Part shown: positions 29,507 through 38,471 of the stretch, piece by piece
Layout: the number at the start of each line of letters is the position of its first letter
Position numbering within the stretch: the first letter of the stretch is position 1
Assembly (NCBI GenBank): GCA_023910675.1
Contig: JAAVWC010000011.1
Span: 62,001 to 126,000 of the forward strand
Source: Gemmatimonas sp.
GTDB lineage: Bacteria; Gemmatimonadota; Gemmatimonadetes; Gemmatimonadales; Gemmatimonadaceae
DNA length: 64,000 bases
Reading direction: 5' to 3'
Translations under genes and position numbers: made by a program
The notes under the pieces: generated by a model
Told to the model about the DNA's origin: nothing
What the model saw: the letters and a program-made list of their open reading frames with translations, nothing else
The model's database searches: none

Positions 29507-30322
29507 ATGGGCGTAATCGCGACGTTGCTCGTACACGAACCCCGACTCGCACGGCTCAAGAGCGCCGCGCGGGACCGGTACCGTTTCGTACCCTGCGACG
29601 ATTGGACATCACTCACCCGGGCCTGCGAACGCGGACCGGTCAACGTGGTCGTTTTCGACTTGTATGTCGATGGCCGCGCAGATTTCGAGCGGGTGCGCCA
29701 GCTGCGCATTCGTGTCCCGCGTGCCGCCCTGGTGGCGTATGTCGACGTGACGCGCGAGCGCGCCAGGGACATGTTCGACGCTGGCCGCTGTGGCATCGAT
29801 GTGCTCATCGTTGCCGACGAGACGGACACGCCGCAGATGCTCGCGACGTTGCTCGACCAGGCCGAAGCGCGCAGCGTGTCGAGTCTGCTCAAGCCACACC
29901 TTGTCGGCCTGCGCAGCGTCGTACGCGACGCCGTCATGCTGTCGGTGACCCGGGCGCACGAGCGACTCACGCCCGACAGCCTTGCCCGCCTCATCGCGGT
30001 GTCGCGTCGCCTGCTGTCGAAGCGCCTCGAGGGCGCGCAACTGCCGCCGCCGCACCAGCTTCTCACGTGGGGGCGCCTCATTGTCGCGGCGAGCATGCTC
30101 GAAGACGGCTCCCGCAGCGCCGACGGCGTCGCGAGTGCCCTCGACTTCCCATCCGGCTCTGCGTTCCGCAACACCTGCCAGCGCTACCTCGGCTGCACGC
30201 CGCACCAGATTCGCTTGCGGGGCGGCGCGAGCTGGGTGATTCAGGAGTTGCTCGTGAACCGCGAGAAGCGGCGCCAGGTGTCGGACATCGATGACGACAT
30301 GACGGAGTCGGCGGCGGCGTAA
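29507..30322 (+). CDS. AraC-type helix-turn-helix regulator with receiver-like N-terminus
   Basis: A 271-residue putative transcriptional regulator. The first 120 residues (MGVIATLLVHEPRLARL, VNVVVFDLYVDGRADFERV, CGIDVLIVADETDTPQML) have the alternating beta-alpha layout of a response-regulator receiver. The acidic cluster is degenerate, so phosphorylation is doubtful. The C-terminal 90 residues read as an AraC HTH pair: SRSADGVASALDFPSGSAFR and the second-helix signature NTCQRYLGCTPHQIR. ATG 29507 was chosen over an upstream GTG at 29315 because no domain precedes it. It is divergent from the hybrid kinase, suggesting but not proving a shared signalling circuit. Confidence 0.82.
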   Translation: MGVIATLLVHEPRLARLKSAARDRYRFVPCDDWTSLTRACERGPVNVVVFDLYVDGRADFERVRQLRIRVPRAALVAYVDVTRERARDMFDAGRCGIDVLIVADETDTPQMLATLLDQAEARSVSSLLKPHLVGLRSVVRDAVMLSVTRAHERLTPDSLARLIAVSRRLLSKRLEGAQLPPPHQLLTWGRLIVAASMLEDGSRSADGVASALDFPSGSAFRNTCQRYLGCTPHQIRLRGGASWVIQELLVNREKRRQVSDIDDDMTESAAA

Positions 30323-30353
30323 TTCGCCAGACTTGGTGCGATCTCGCGGGCAT

Positions 30354-30405
30354 CGCGCCGAGAATGCAGACGGCAGCCACACAGACCGCAGGCGCGCAGG
30401 ACACG
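30354..30405. repeat. Dispersed intergenic repeat related to 26161-26212
   Basis: GCATCGCGCCGAGAATGCAG followed by ACGGCAGCCACACAGACCGC matches, with a few substitutions and small gaps, the segment beginning GCATCGCGCCGAGACGGCAG at 26161. Both copies then run into CAGG-CGCAGGA. Two copies 4.2 kb apart in intergenic DNA suggest a small repeat family. A shorter echo, GCAGACGGCAGG, occurs at 52404-52415 beside the pdhC terminator. Confidence 0.55.
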
Positions 30406-30426
30406 TTCGGCTGGTACCTTCCCGTC

Positions 30427-31035
30427 ATGCGCGCTCTGCACCTCGCCCTTACGGGGAATATTGCTTCCGGGAAGTCTACCGTTGCGTCGCTGTTGGCCGC
30501 GCACGGGGCGACGATCATCGATGCGGACCGGCTGGCCCGAGAGGCGGTCGCGCCGGGCAGCGCGGGATTGGACGCCGTTGTGGGGCGCTTCGGCTCGCAG
30601 GTCCTGCAGGCCGACGGCACGCTCGACCGCGTGGCGCTGCGTCAGCGGGTCTTCAACGATGCGGCCGCGCGCGAAGCGCTCAACGCCATCGTGCACCCAG
30701 CGGTGCGCCGGCTGCGCGACACGGCCGTTCAGGCGGCCCAGGCGCGGGGGGATCGCATCATCATCTCCGACATCCCGCTACTCTTTGAAGTGGGACTCGA
30801 GCATGCGTTCGACGGCGTCATCGTCGTCGACGCCCCGCCGCCCGAGCGGCTCGCGCGGATGGTGCGTGACCGCGGACTCTCCGAGGCGGACGCGCAGGCG
30901 ATGATTGACGCCCAATGGCCGAGTGAACGGAAGCGTGCGGGGGCCACGTGGATCGTGGACAACACCGGGTCCCGCGACGCGCTGGCCGCGCAAGTCGAGA
31001 CGCTCTGGCGATCGATTACGCAACGGCTCTCGTGA
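30427..31035 (+). CDS. coaE: Dephospho-CoA kinase CoaE
   Basis: CoaE performs the last step of coenzyme A synthesis, phosphorylating the 3'-OH of dephospho-CoA. About 202 residues from ATG 30427. The P-loop GNIASGKS is at residues 10-17, DADRLAREAV follows, HPAVRRLRD and VQAAQARGDRIIISDIPLLF include the CoA-binding and Walker B-like motifs, and VVVDAPPPERLARMV plus the WIVDNTGSRDAL tail are typical. The in-frame Met 63 bases upstream would add a repeat-derived sequence, so I reject it. It lies 84 bases before gcvH on the same strand. Confidence 0.95.
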   Translation: MRALHLALTGNIASGKSTVASLLAAHGATIIDADRLAREAVAPGSAGLDAVVGRFGSQVLQADGTLDRVALRQRVFNDAAAREALNAIVHPAVRRLRDTAVQAAQARGDRIIISDIPLLFEVGLEHAFDGVIVVDAPPPERLARMVRDRGLSEADAQAMIDAQWPSERKRAGATWIVDNTGSRDALAAQVETLWRSITQRLS

Positions 31036-31119
31036 ATCCCCCGCGACAAGGCTTCCGCAACGGCCGACATCAGGGGATACTTCGGCTGTTCGCGTTTCCC
31101 ATTACCATCTGGAGTCATC

Positions 31120-31506
31120 GTGTCGACCATCCCCGCCGAGCTGCGCTACACCAAGGATCATGAGTACGTGAAGTCCACTGCGGAGGGCGACGTGGTGGCC
31201 ATCGGCATCACCGACTATGCGCAGGGCGAACTGGGCGACATCGTGTACGTCGAGCTACCGAAGGTTGGCGCCACGTACGGCCCGCACGACGTGTTCGGTA
31301 CGGTCGAAGCGGTGAAGGCGGTGTCGGAGCTGTTCATGCCCGTGGCTGGCGAAGTGATCGAAGTGAACGGCCGCCTCGACGGCGAGCCGGCACTCATCAA
31401 CAACGACCCGTACGGCGATGGCTGGATGATCAAGGTGCGTCTCGCGCCAGGCGGCGACGAGGGGTTGATGACGGCCGACGCGTATCGCGCGCAGCTCGGC
31501 GAGTAG
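31120..31506 (+). CDS. gcvH: Glycine cleavage system H protein
   Basis: The lipoyl-carrier protein of the glycine cleavage system, shuttling the aminomethyl group between GcvP, GcvT and LpdA. It has 128 residues; K66 in GTVEAVKAVSEL is the lipoylation site, and YTKDHEYVK, DYAQGELGDIVYVELP and VNGRLDGEPALIN are family hallmarks. The start is GTG 31120. It is monocistronic with its own terminator at 31530-31562. gcvP is convergent 300 bases downstream, and no gcvT occurs in this window. The lipoyl group could come from LipA and the LplA/LipM-like transferase encoded nearby. Confidence 0.96.
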   Translation: MSTIPAELRYTKDHEYVKSTAEGDVVAIGITDYAQGELGDIVYVELPKVGATYGPHDVFGTVEAVKAVSELFMPVAGEVIEVNGRLDGEPALINNDPYGDGWMIKVRLAPGGDEGLMTADAYRAQLGE

Positions 31507-31529
31507 ACGCGAATTTTATTGTTGGGTGG

Positions 31530-31562
31530 GGCCCCGGCGCTGGTTGTGGTCGGGGCCTTTTT
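31530..31562 (+). terminator. Intrinsic terminator of gcvH
   Basis: GGCCCCG (31530-31536), a 14-base loop, and CGGGGCC (31551-31557) are followed by TTTTT (31558-31562). This is a textbook Rho-independent terminator 24 bases past the gcvH stop. Confidence 0.85.
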
Positions 31563-31760
31563 GGTGTGTGCGAACGCCCGCCGGGGACCGTACGCTGACA
31601 TCGCGCGGAATGGCCCTATCGTGGTGCCGACACGCCGGGCCACGGTGAGCAGCGCGCACTTTGCCGCCACGACCCCGACCCAGACGGTGGTTCGGGAAAT
31701 CACGGAAGGCGAGCCCCGCGCCGGTCGAACACACCCCCGTTTTTCCCCAGCGGAAACGAC
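31563..31760. other. Intergenic stretch between gcvH and gcvP terminators
   Basis: Together with the two terminators it fills about 306 bases between convergent genes. I see no convincing ORF, RNA or repeat in it. Confidence 0.4.
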
Positions 31761-31795
31761 AACGGCGCGCCCACACGAGGTGAGCGCGCCGCCGT
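31761..31795 (-). terminator. Probable terminator of gcvP
   Basis: The arms AACGGCGCGC (31761-31770) and GCGCGCCGCCGTT (31784-31796) pair around a 13-base loop, with a 2-base bulge. On the minus strand the hairpin is followed by GTCGTTTCCGC, a weak U tract 18 bases past the gcvP stop. Confidence 0.55.
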
Positions 31796-31812
31796 TCACA
31801 CATCAGCCGCGA

Positions 31813-34713
31813 CTACGACGCCGACGACGCGTACGACTCGATCGGCGGACACGCGCAGACGAGGTTGCGGTCGCCGAACGCGCTCTCGACGCGGCGGACC
31901 ATGGGCCAGAACTTCCGTTCGCGCGTCCAGGTGGTGGGGTATGCCGCCTGTGAACGCGAGTACGGGTGCGTCCACGCGTCGGCGGTGCAATGTCCCGCGG
32001 TGTGCGGCGCGTTCTTGAGGACGTTGTCCTCGCGATCGGCTTCACCGCGCTCGATGGCCGCGATCTCGAGGCGCATACCCACCATGGCTTCGATGAAGCG
32101 ATCGAGCTCCGCCTTCGACTCGCTTTCCGTCGGCTCGACCATGAGTGTACCCGCCACCGGGAAGGAGAGCGTCGGCGCGTGGAAGCCGTAGTCCATGAGC
32201 CGCTTGGCGAGGTCTTCCGCTTCGATGCCCGCGACCGTCTTGAGGCCACGCGTATCGAGAATGCACTCGTGCGCCACCAAGCCGTTCTGGCCACGATAGA
32301 GCACCGGATAGTGCGCCTCGAGCCGCTTCGCGATGTAGTTGGCGTTGAGAATCGCCACCTTCGTCGCGTAGGCGAGCCCTTCGCCGCCCATCAGCTTGAT
32401 GTACACGTACGAAATGGGGAGGATGCTCGCGCTTCCCCATGGCGCCGCCGACACCGGACCGATGGCCGTCGACACATCGTGCGACGCGATGACGGGATGC
32501 GTGGGCAGAAACGGCACCAGCTGCGACGCAACACCAATGGGCCCCATGCCCGGGCCGCCGCCGCCGTGCGGGATGCAGAACGTCTTGTGGAGATTGAGGT
32601 GACAGACGTCGGCACCCAGATCGCCCGGACGCGACACACCCACCATCGCGTTCATGTTCGCGCCGTCCATGTACACCTGGCCACCGTGCTCATGGATGAT
32701 CGCGGTGATTTCCTTGATGCGCGCTTCGAACACGCCGTGCGTGCTCGGATACGTGACCATGAGGGCGCCGAGGTTGGCCGAGTGCTGCACCGCCTTCTCG
32801 CGCAGATCGTCGACATCGATGTTGCCGTCGACGTCCGTCTTGACGACCACTACCGAAAAGCCGGCCATGACCGCCGACGCCGGATTGGTGCCGTGAGCCG
32901 ACTGCGGAATGAGGCACACCGTACGATGTGCGTCACCGCGCGCGCGATGATAGGCGCGGATGACCAGCAGGCCGGCGTACTCCCCCTGCGAACCGGCGTT
33001 GGGCTGCAGCGACACCCCCGCAAAGCCCGTCACCTCCGCGAGATCGTGTTCGAGTTCACGGAAGAGCTGCATGTACCCTTCGGCCTGCGCCGTCGGCGCA
33101 AACGGGTGCAACCCGCCGAACTCCGGCCACGTGACCGGAATCATCTCGGCAGTGGCGTTCAGCTTCATGGTGCACGACCCCAGTGGGATCATGCCGTGCA
33201 CGAGCGAGAAGTCCTTCGCCTGCAGCGAGTAGAGATAGCGCAGCATCTCCGTCTCGCTGTGGTAGCGGTGGAACGTCGGGTGCGTGAGGAACGGCGTCAC
33301 GCGACGGAAGCGCTCGTCGTAGCGCACGTCGGTGCCGGCGGCAACGTCCGCGTAGGCGAAGTCCACCGGCGTGCCCGTGTTGAATACCTGCCAGAGATCG
33401 ACGATGTCCTGCTCCGTCGTCGTTTCGTCGAGCGAGACCGTGAGGGTGCCCGGCTCGAGCACGCGCAGGTTGAGTTGCTGTGCTTCGGCGGCGGCCAGAA
33501 TATCCTGCTGGCCGTGCGCCCCGACTTCCACGCGCACGGTGTCGAAGTACTGCTCGTGCGTGATGGCGAAGCCGAGCTTCTCGAGCCCGGCGGCCAGGGT
33601 GACGGCGCGGCCGTGCACACGCTGGGCGATGCGCGTGAGTCCGTCGGGGCCGTGGTAAACTGCGTACATCCCCGCCATGACCGAGAGCAACACCTGCGCG
33701 GTGCACACATTACTCGTGGCCTTCTCGCGGCGGATGTGCTGTTCACGCGTTTGCAGTGCCATGCGCAGGGCCGGCGCGCCCTCGACATCACGCGAAAGGC
33801 CGATGATGCGTCCCGGCAACAGGCGCTTGTATTCGTCCTTGGTGGCGAAGAACGCGGCGTGCGGCCCACCGTAGCCCATTGGCACGCCGAAACGCTGCGA
33901 GCTGCCCACGACGATATCCGCGCCCCATTCGCCCGGCGGCGTGAGCAGGCACAGCGCCAGCAGATCGCTCGCCACGATCACCATCGCCCCGTGCGTATGC
34001 GCCGACTCGGCGAGCTCGCGGTAGTCGACCACCGCGCCATCGGTACCCGGATACTGCAGCAGCACACCGAACACTGTCTCGTCGATCGCGAAGTCACGCG
34101 CGTCGGCCACCTTCACCGTCACGCCACGCGCCGTCGCGCGCGCTTCGACCACCGCGATCGTCTGCGGATGACAGTCGGCGGCCACCAGCAGCACGTTGCG
34201 CGTCGCGCTGCCTTTCGAGGCGAACGCGAGCGCCATCGCTTCGGCGGCGGCGGTGCCTTCATCGAGGAGCGACGCATTGGCAATTTCGAGACCGGTGAGG
34301 TCGATCACCATGGTCTGGTAATTCAACAACGCTTCGAGGCGCCCCTGCGCGATCTCGGCCTGGTACGGCGTGTACGCCGTGTACCACGCCGGGTTTTCCA
34401 TCACGTTGCGCAGGATGACGTTCGGCGTGTGCGTGGCGTAGTAGCCCATGCCGATGAACGTGCGGTACACCCGGTTCTTCGCCGCAATCTGCCGCAGCGA
34501 CGCCAGCACTTCGGCTTCGGAGCGCTCCGGCCCCGTATCGAGCGTCCCGCGAAAGCGGATCTGCTCCGGAACGACCGCGTCGATGAAGGCATGGAGCGAA
34601 TCGTAGCCAAGCGCCGCGAGCATCTCCTGCTGTTCGGCAGGGCTCGGTCCAACGTGGCGTGGAATGAACGAATCGACCGCGACGGGCGCGGGCGAGATGG
34701 TGCGCGTAACCAT
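31813..34713 (-). CDS. gcvP: Glycine dehydrogenase (decarboxylating) GcvP, single chain
   Basis: The P protein decarboxylates glycine and loads the aminomethyl group on GcvH. About 966 residues, the full length of the homodimeric single-chain type rather than the split alpha/beta subunits. N-terminal markers are [13 protein letters not shown] and [15 protein letters not shown]; the PLP lysine is in [20 protein letters not shown] near residue 710. [18 protein letters not shown] marks the regulatory half. Two ATGs, 34719 and 34713, are possible; GAGG fits the second at 6 bases. It is not in an operon with gcvH and is divergent from the lipoate transferase gene, 183 bases apart. Confidence 0.97.
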   Translation of the reverse strand: MVTRTISPAPVAVDSFIPRHVGPSPAEQQEMLAALGYDSLHAFIDAVVPEQIRFRGTLDTGPERSEAEVLASLRQIAAKNRVYRTFIGMGYYATHTPNVILRNVMENPAWYTAYTPYQAEIAQGRLEALLNYQTMVIDLTGLEIANASLLDEGTAAAEAMALAFASKGSATRNVLLVAADCHPQTIAVVEARATARGVTVKVADARDFAIDETVFGVLLQYPGTDGAVVDYRELAESAHTHGAMVIVASDLLALCLLTPPGEWGADIVVGSSQRFGVPMGYGGPHAAFFATKDEYKRLLPGRIIGLSRDVEGAPALRMALQTREQHIRREKATSNVCTAQVLLSVMAGMYAVYHGPDGLTRIAQRVHGRAVTLAAGLEKLGFAITHEQYFDTVRVEVGAHGQQDILAAAEAQQLNLRVLEPGTLTVSLDETTTEQDIVDLWQVFNTGTPVDFAYADVAAGTDVRYDERFRRVTPFLTHPTFHRYHSETEMLRYLYSLQAKDFSLVHGMIPLGSCTMKLNATAEMIPVTWPEFGGLHPFAPTAQAEGYMQLFRELEHDLAEVTGFAGVSLQPNAGSQGEYAGLLVIRAYHRARGDAHRTVCLIPQSAHGTNPASAVMAGFSVVVVKTDVDGNIDVDDLREKAVQHSANLGALMVTYPSTHGVFEARIKEITAIIHEHGGQVYMDGANMNAMVGVSRPGDLGADVCHLNLHKTFCIPHGGGGPGMGPIGVASQLVPFLPTHPVIASHDVSTAIGPVSAAPWGSASILPISYVYIKLMGGEGLAYATKVAILNANYIAKRLEAHYPVLYRGQNGLVAHECILDTRGLKTVAGIEAEDLAKRLMDYGFHAPTLSFPVAGTLMVEPTESESKAELDRFIEAMVGMRLEIAAIERGEADREDNVLKNAPHTAGHCTADAWTHPYSRSQAAYPTTWTRERKFWPMVRRVESAFGDRNLVCACPPIESYASSAS

Positions 34714-34896
34714 GACCATCCTCGAAAAAAGCGGGCAACGCCAGGCGATCGACCCGCACTGGCGACGAAGAACGAACAGGGAGCGGAGCAGACGGCAAAC
34801 AGCATGATGAACAGAACGACCGCAGCACTGATAATTTAACGCGAATGAGGCACCGCCGATCCCACCGATTTACCAGCCGGACCACCGCCATCTCGC

Positions 34897-35697
34897 ATGG
34901 GTGAGTCCGGACCGCCGTCCCCGCTCCCGCGCGTCTGGCGGTGGTGGGAAGACGGGGCGCACGGCGGCGCCACGAACATGGCCACCGATCAGGCGCTATT
35001 GGCCACGGTACGCGCCGACACCGGCACCTGGCGATGGTACGGGTGGGCCCAGCCGACAGTCTCCTTCGGGCGAAACGAGCGGATCGTGGGCCGCTATAGC
35101 CCCGAAGCGCTCGCCGTCGCCGGGGTGGACGCGGTACGCCGCCCGACCGGCGGACGCGCCCTGTTCCATTGGCGGGAGCTCACCTACAGCGTGACAGTGC
35201 CGCTGCCCGCCGCAGTGCCCTGGCGCCACGCCTACGACGCGATCAACCATCTGCTGCTCGACATGCTGCTCCGCGTGGGGGTCGACGCCCGCCTGTCCAC
35301 GCAACGCAACGCACGCACGCCCGATGGGCCGGTGTGCTTCGACGCGCCCGCCGAAGGGGAAATCACCGTGCAGGAGCGCAAACTCGTCGGCAGCGCAGTC
35401 TGGCGGCAGGGCGATGCCTACCTCCAGCACGGCAGCATACTGCTGCACGACGATCAGCCGCGGCTCGCGACGATGGGCGCACCGGCCGACGCGCCCCTCC
35501 CACCGGCGGCCACCCTCGCGGCGTGCCTGCCGGCGCACACCGACGACGCGCTGCGCCGACGCGTGATCGACAGCGCCCGGGAGGTCGTTGCCCACCAGGG
35601 GACCGTAACGTCCTTTGTCGCCGGTGACTCGTGGCATAACATGCTGGCGTTACAGCACCGGCACTTTGCCGACCACGCGTGGCTCTGGCGCCGATAG
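34897..35697 (+). CDS. Lipoate/octanoate transferase, LplA/LipM-like
   Basis: A BPL/LplA/LipB-family enzyme of 266 residues that moves lipoate or octanoate to carrier proteins. The core motifs are RRPTGGRALFHWRELTYSV, VCFDAPAEGEITVQERKLVG and DAYLQHGSILL. K162 corresponds to the conserved catalytic lysine, and C147 is a candidate acyl-thioester cysteine, as in LipM octanoyltransferases. No second (accessory) domain is present, unlike two-domain LplA, which favours a LipM-type role. It sits beside gcvP and not far from gcvH, with lipA and pdhC also in the window, so GcvH and PdhC are likely acceptors. No lipB is visible here. Confidence 0.85.
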   Translation: MGESGPPSPLPRVWRWWEDGAHGGATNMATDQALLATVRADTGTWRWYGWAQPTVSFGRNERIVGRYSPEALAVAGVDAVRRPTGGRALFHWRELTYSVTVPLPAAVPWRHAYDAINHLLLDMLLRVGVDARLSTQRNARTPDGPVCFDAPAEGEITVQERKLVGSAVWRQGDAYLQHGSILLHDDQPRLATMGAPADAPLPPAATLAACLPAHTDDALRRRVIDSAREVVAHQGTVTSFVAGDSWHNMLALQHRHFADHAWLWRR

Positions 35698-35751
35698 GCG
35701 CGCTTCCGCATCGTACTGTTGGCGTTTCACCTCTCCTCCCCATCGGCTGCA

Positions 35752-37464
35752 ATGCTCTCTGCCTTTCCGCTTCGCTCGTGCAGTTCCATCGGCCGTCGCC
35801 TTCATGCCGGGGTCGCGTGGCTGACGTTCGCGCTGATCACGGCCTGCGCCGGTGGCGACAAGGCGGCTCCTGATTCAGGCGACACCGGGGGAACCTTGGT
35901 CGTCGTCTTGCCCGAGCCGAGCACGCTCTTCCCGCCGCAAGTGGTCGGCACGCAGGGCGGCGCGATCATCAGCACCCTCTTCGATCGGCTCGCCGATATC
36001 GGCCGCGGACTCAGCACGTTCGGCGACACGGACTTTGCGCCGCGACTGGCCAGCCGCTGGAGCTGGGCGGCCGACTCGCTCTCCATCGCCTTCACACTCG
36101 ATTCCGCCGCGCGCTGGCACGACGGGGCGCCGGTGCGCGCAGCCGATGTCGCGTACACGTTCGGCGTCTACACCAACGACGTCGTCGGATCCACGGTGGC
36201 GTCGCTGCTCTCCAACATCGACTCGGTGAGTGTGCGTGACGAACGCACGGCGGTGTTCTGGTTCAAGCGTCGTACGCCGCAACAGTTCTACGACGCCACC
36301 TACCCCATGTACATTCTGCCGTCGCATCTTCTGGGCGGCATTCCCATGGACAGCGTGGGGCGCAGCGCGTTCGCTCGTAGTCCGGTGGGCACTGGACGCT
36401 TCCGGTTTGCGCGCTGGGATGCCGGCGCCCGCATCGAAATTATGGCCGATACGGCCAATGCACGTGGACGCGCCAAGCTTGATCGTGTGATCTGGAGCTT
36501 CGTACCCGACATGGGCGCGGCGACGGTCCGCCTATTTGCCGGAGATGCGGACTTCCTCGAGGCGGTGCGTCCGGAAAACCTCGCGCAACTGGAACAGGCG
36601 CCGTCGTTGCGTATGGTGGTGAACCCGTCGTTCACCTACAACTACCTCGCGCTCAATCAGCGCGATCCAGCCGACAGCACCAAACCCCATCCGGTCTTCG
36701 GCGACTCGCTGGTGCGCCGCGCGCTGTCCATGGCCGTCGATCGCGAACGCCTGGTGCGCAACGTGCTCGACACGCTGGGTGTCGTCTCGCTCGGCCCGGC
36801 GCCGCGTACCCTCATGCCCGACACGGCGGCGTTCAAACAGCTGCCCTACGACCCGAACGCCGCGAAGGCGCTGCTCGATTCCGCTGGCTGGCGCGACAGC
36901 AACAACGACGGGGTGCGCGAGAAGAACGGGCGCGAGCTCGCCTTCGAAATGATCGCCCCCAACAGCAGTCCCACACGCTCCCGTTTCGTGGTGCTGCTTC
37001 AAGAACAGTATCGTACGATCGGCGTGAAGGCCTCACCGCTGTTGCTCGATATCAACACGCTGCAGGAGCGTCTCCCGCAAAAGCGTTTCGACAGCTATCT
37101 GGGCGGCAACTCCGCGAACCCCGGTCTCGTGGGCATTCGCCAGTCGTGGATGTCGAACGGTGAAGACAACGACCTCAAGTATCGGAGCCCTGTCTTCGAC
37201 GCCTATGCCGACAGCGCGTTGTCGACCTTCGATCTGGCAAAGAGCCGCGTTTATTGGGCGCGCGCCTTTCAACAGGCCGTCAATGACGCGCCGGCGATCT
37301 GGCTGTTCGAGCAGCGGACACCGGCGGTGCTGCACCGTCGTGTCATCATCCCGCCGCTGCGAGCGGATGGGTGGTACTACAATCTCGCGGACTGGCGCAT
37401 CGATCCGGCACAACGCATCGATCGTGACAAGATCGGGCTGTCAGCGCCCGGAGGCGCGCGCTGA
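35752..37464 (+). CDS. Peptide ABC transporter substrate-binding lipoprotein (SBP family 5)
   Basis: A solute-binding protein of about 570 residues for oligopeptides or similar solutes, lipid-anchored in the envelope. The signal peptide (HAGVAWLTFALITAC) ends in a lipobox, and the linker GGDKAAPDSGDTGG follows. Family 5 signatures are the domain I start TLVVVLPEPSTLFP, FTLDSAARWHDGAPVRAADVAYTF and RRALSMAVDRERLV. The aromatic-rich C-terminal lobe ends WYYNLADWRIDPAQRID. ATG 35752 is preferred over an upstream TTG. It heads the six-gene peptide-uptake operon, 5 bases from the first permease. The substrate class cannot be resolved beyond peptide/nickel-type. Confidence 0.92.
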   Translation: MLSAFPLRSCSSIGRRLHAGVAWLTFALITACAGGDKAAPDSGDTGGTLVVVLPEPSTLFPPQVVGTQGGAIISTLFDRLADIGRGLSTFGDTDFAPRLASRWSWAADSLSIAFTLDSAARWHDGAPVRAADVAYTFGVYTNDVVGSTVASLLSNIDSVSVRDERTAVFWFKRRTPQQFYDATYPMYILPSHLLGGIPMDSVGRSAFARSPVGTGRFRFARWDAGARIEIMADTANARGRAKLDRVIWSFVPDMGAATVRLFAGDADFLEAVRPENLAQLEQAPSLRMVVNPSFTYNYLALNQRDPADSTKPHPVFGDSLVRRALSMAVDRERLVRNVLDTLGVVSLGPAPRTLMPDTAAFKQLPYDPNAAKALLDSAGWRDSNNDGVREKNGRELAFEMIAPNSSPTRSRFVVLLQEQYRTIGVKASPLLLDINTLQERLPQKRFDSYLGGNSANPGLVGIRQSWMSNGEDNDLKYRSPVFDAYADSALSTFDLAKSRVYWARAFQQAVNDAPAIWLFEQRTPAVLHRRVIIPPLRADGWYYNLADWRIDPAQRIDRDKIGLSAPGGAR

Positions 37465-37469
37465 GCTCC

Positions 37470-38471
37470 ATGCGCCGTCGGCTTGGCGTCCGGGTGCTGC
37501 AGGGCGTGCTCGCCACGTTCGCCGCGGCCACGTTCGCCTTCATCTGCATTCAGCTGGCTCCGGGTGATCCGGCGACGTCGCTCGGTGAAGGCGTGCCGGA
37601 ATCCGTGCGCGCCAGCCGACGCGCGCTCTATGGCTATAACGATCCGATGCTCACGCAGTATGTGCGCTGGCTCGGGGCGGTCGTACAAGGCGACCTGGGA
37701 TGGTCGTCGGCGCAACAGCGCCCCGCAGCCGCCGTCGTGATGCAAGCGCTGCCAAACAGCGTGCTCCTGGTACTGCCAGCCGTCGCGCTCGCGTTCGTCG
37801 CGGGATCGGCGCTGGGCACGTGGCAAGCCGTGCGCGCCCGATCCGCCGGCGATCGCGTCACGTCGACGCTCGTCTTCGTGCTGTACGCCCTTCCCGAATT
37901 CTGGGTCGCGCTGTTGCTGCTGCTGCTGTTCAGCGGCATCTGGCGGGTCTTCCCCAGTGGCGGCATGGTGAGTGACTGGTATCCGTATCTTTCCCCGGTC
38001 AAGCAACTCGGCGATCGATTGCACCATTGGGCGCTGCCGTGTGTCGTCGTCGCCCTGTTCGACGCGGCGGCCATCGCACGCTTTCAACGCGACAGCATGC
38101 GCGAGGCCCTGACGCAGCCATTCGTTCGCACCGCGTGGTCGAACGGATTGCCGGCGTGGCGCGTGTACCGTCGCGCATGGCGCGTCGCACTGCTACCGGT
38201 GGTCACGGTGCTGGGGCTGCTACTGCCGCTCAACCTGCTCGGGGTCATCTTCGTCGAGCAGGTTTTCGCGTGGCCGGGCATGGGGCTGACGCTCTTCAAT
38301 GCGATCAACGCCCGCGACTACGACGTGGTCAGTGCCTGTGTGATTGTGGGTGGTGGCGTGATTGCCCTGGCGGCGCTCCTCACCGAGGTGCTGCGTGTCC
38401 TCGCGGACCCGCGCCTCCAGTCGTACAGCGAAACCTCCGGCGTCGTGTCACCGTCGGCTCGCGCTGCGTGA
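37470..38471 (+). CDS. dppB: Peptide ABC transporter permease (DppB-like)
   Basis: The first inner-membrane permease of a Dpp/Opp-type importer, 333 residues. The N-terminal helix VLATFAAATFAFICIQLAPG and the DPATSLGEG loop match DppB/OppB proteins. Six predicted membrane segments include LLVLPAVALAFVAGSALGTW and LLPVVTVLGLLLPLNLLGVI. The coupling helix (EAA-like loop, FQRDSMREALTQPFVRTAWSNG) and GVIFVEQVFAWPGMG are diagnostic. It follows the binding protein by 5 bases, and its stop overlaps the next start (GTGA). The symbol is family-level only. Confidence 0.92.
   Translation: MRRRLGVRVLQGVLATFAAATFAFICIQLAPGDPATSLGEGVPESVRASRRALYGYNDPMLTQYVRWLGAVVQGDLGWSSAQQRPAAAVVMQALPNSVLLVLPAVALAFVAGSALGTWQAVRARSAGDRVTSTLVFVLYALPEFWVALLLLLLFSGIWRVFPSGGMVSDWYPYLSPVKQLGDRLHHWALPCVVVALFDAAAIARFQRDSMREALTQPFVRTAWSNGLPAWRVYRRAWRVALLPVVTVLGLLLPLNLLGVIFVEQVFAWPGMGLTLFNAINARDYDVVSACVIVGGGVIALAALLTEVLRVLADPRLQSYSETSGVVSPSARAA

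Noticed and set aside
31966-34839. 957-codon plus-strand reading frame opposite gcvP
   Set aside because: A shadow of GcvP: the product is His/Arg/Val-rich without motifs, while GcvP is complete on the other strand.
34714-34896. Glycine riboswitch upstream of gcvP
   Set aside because: I looked for the conserved GGAGAG and paired aptamer motifs and did not find them.
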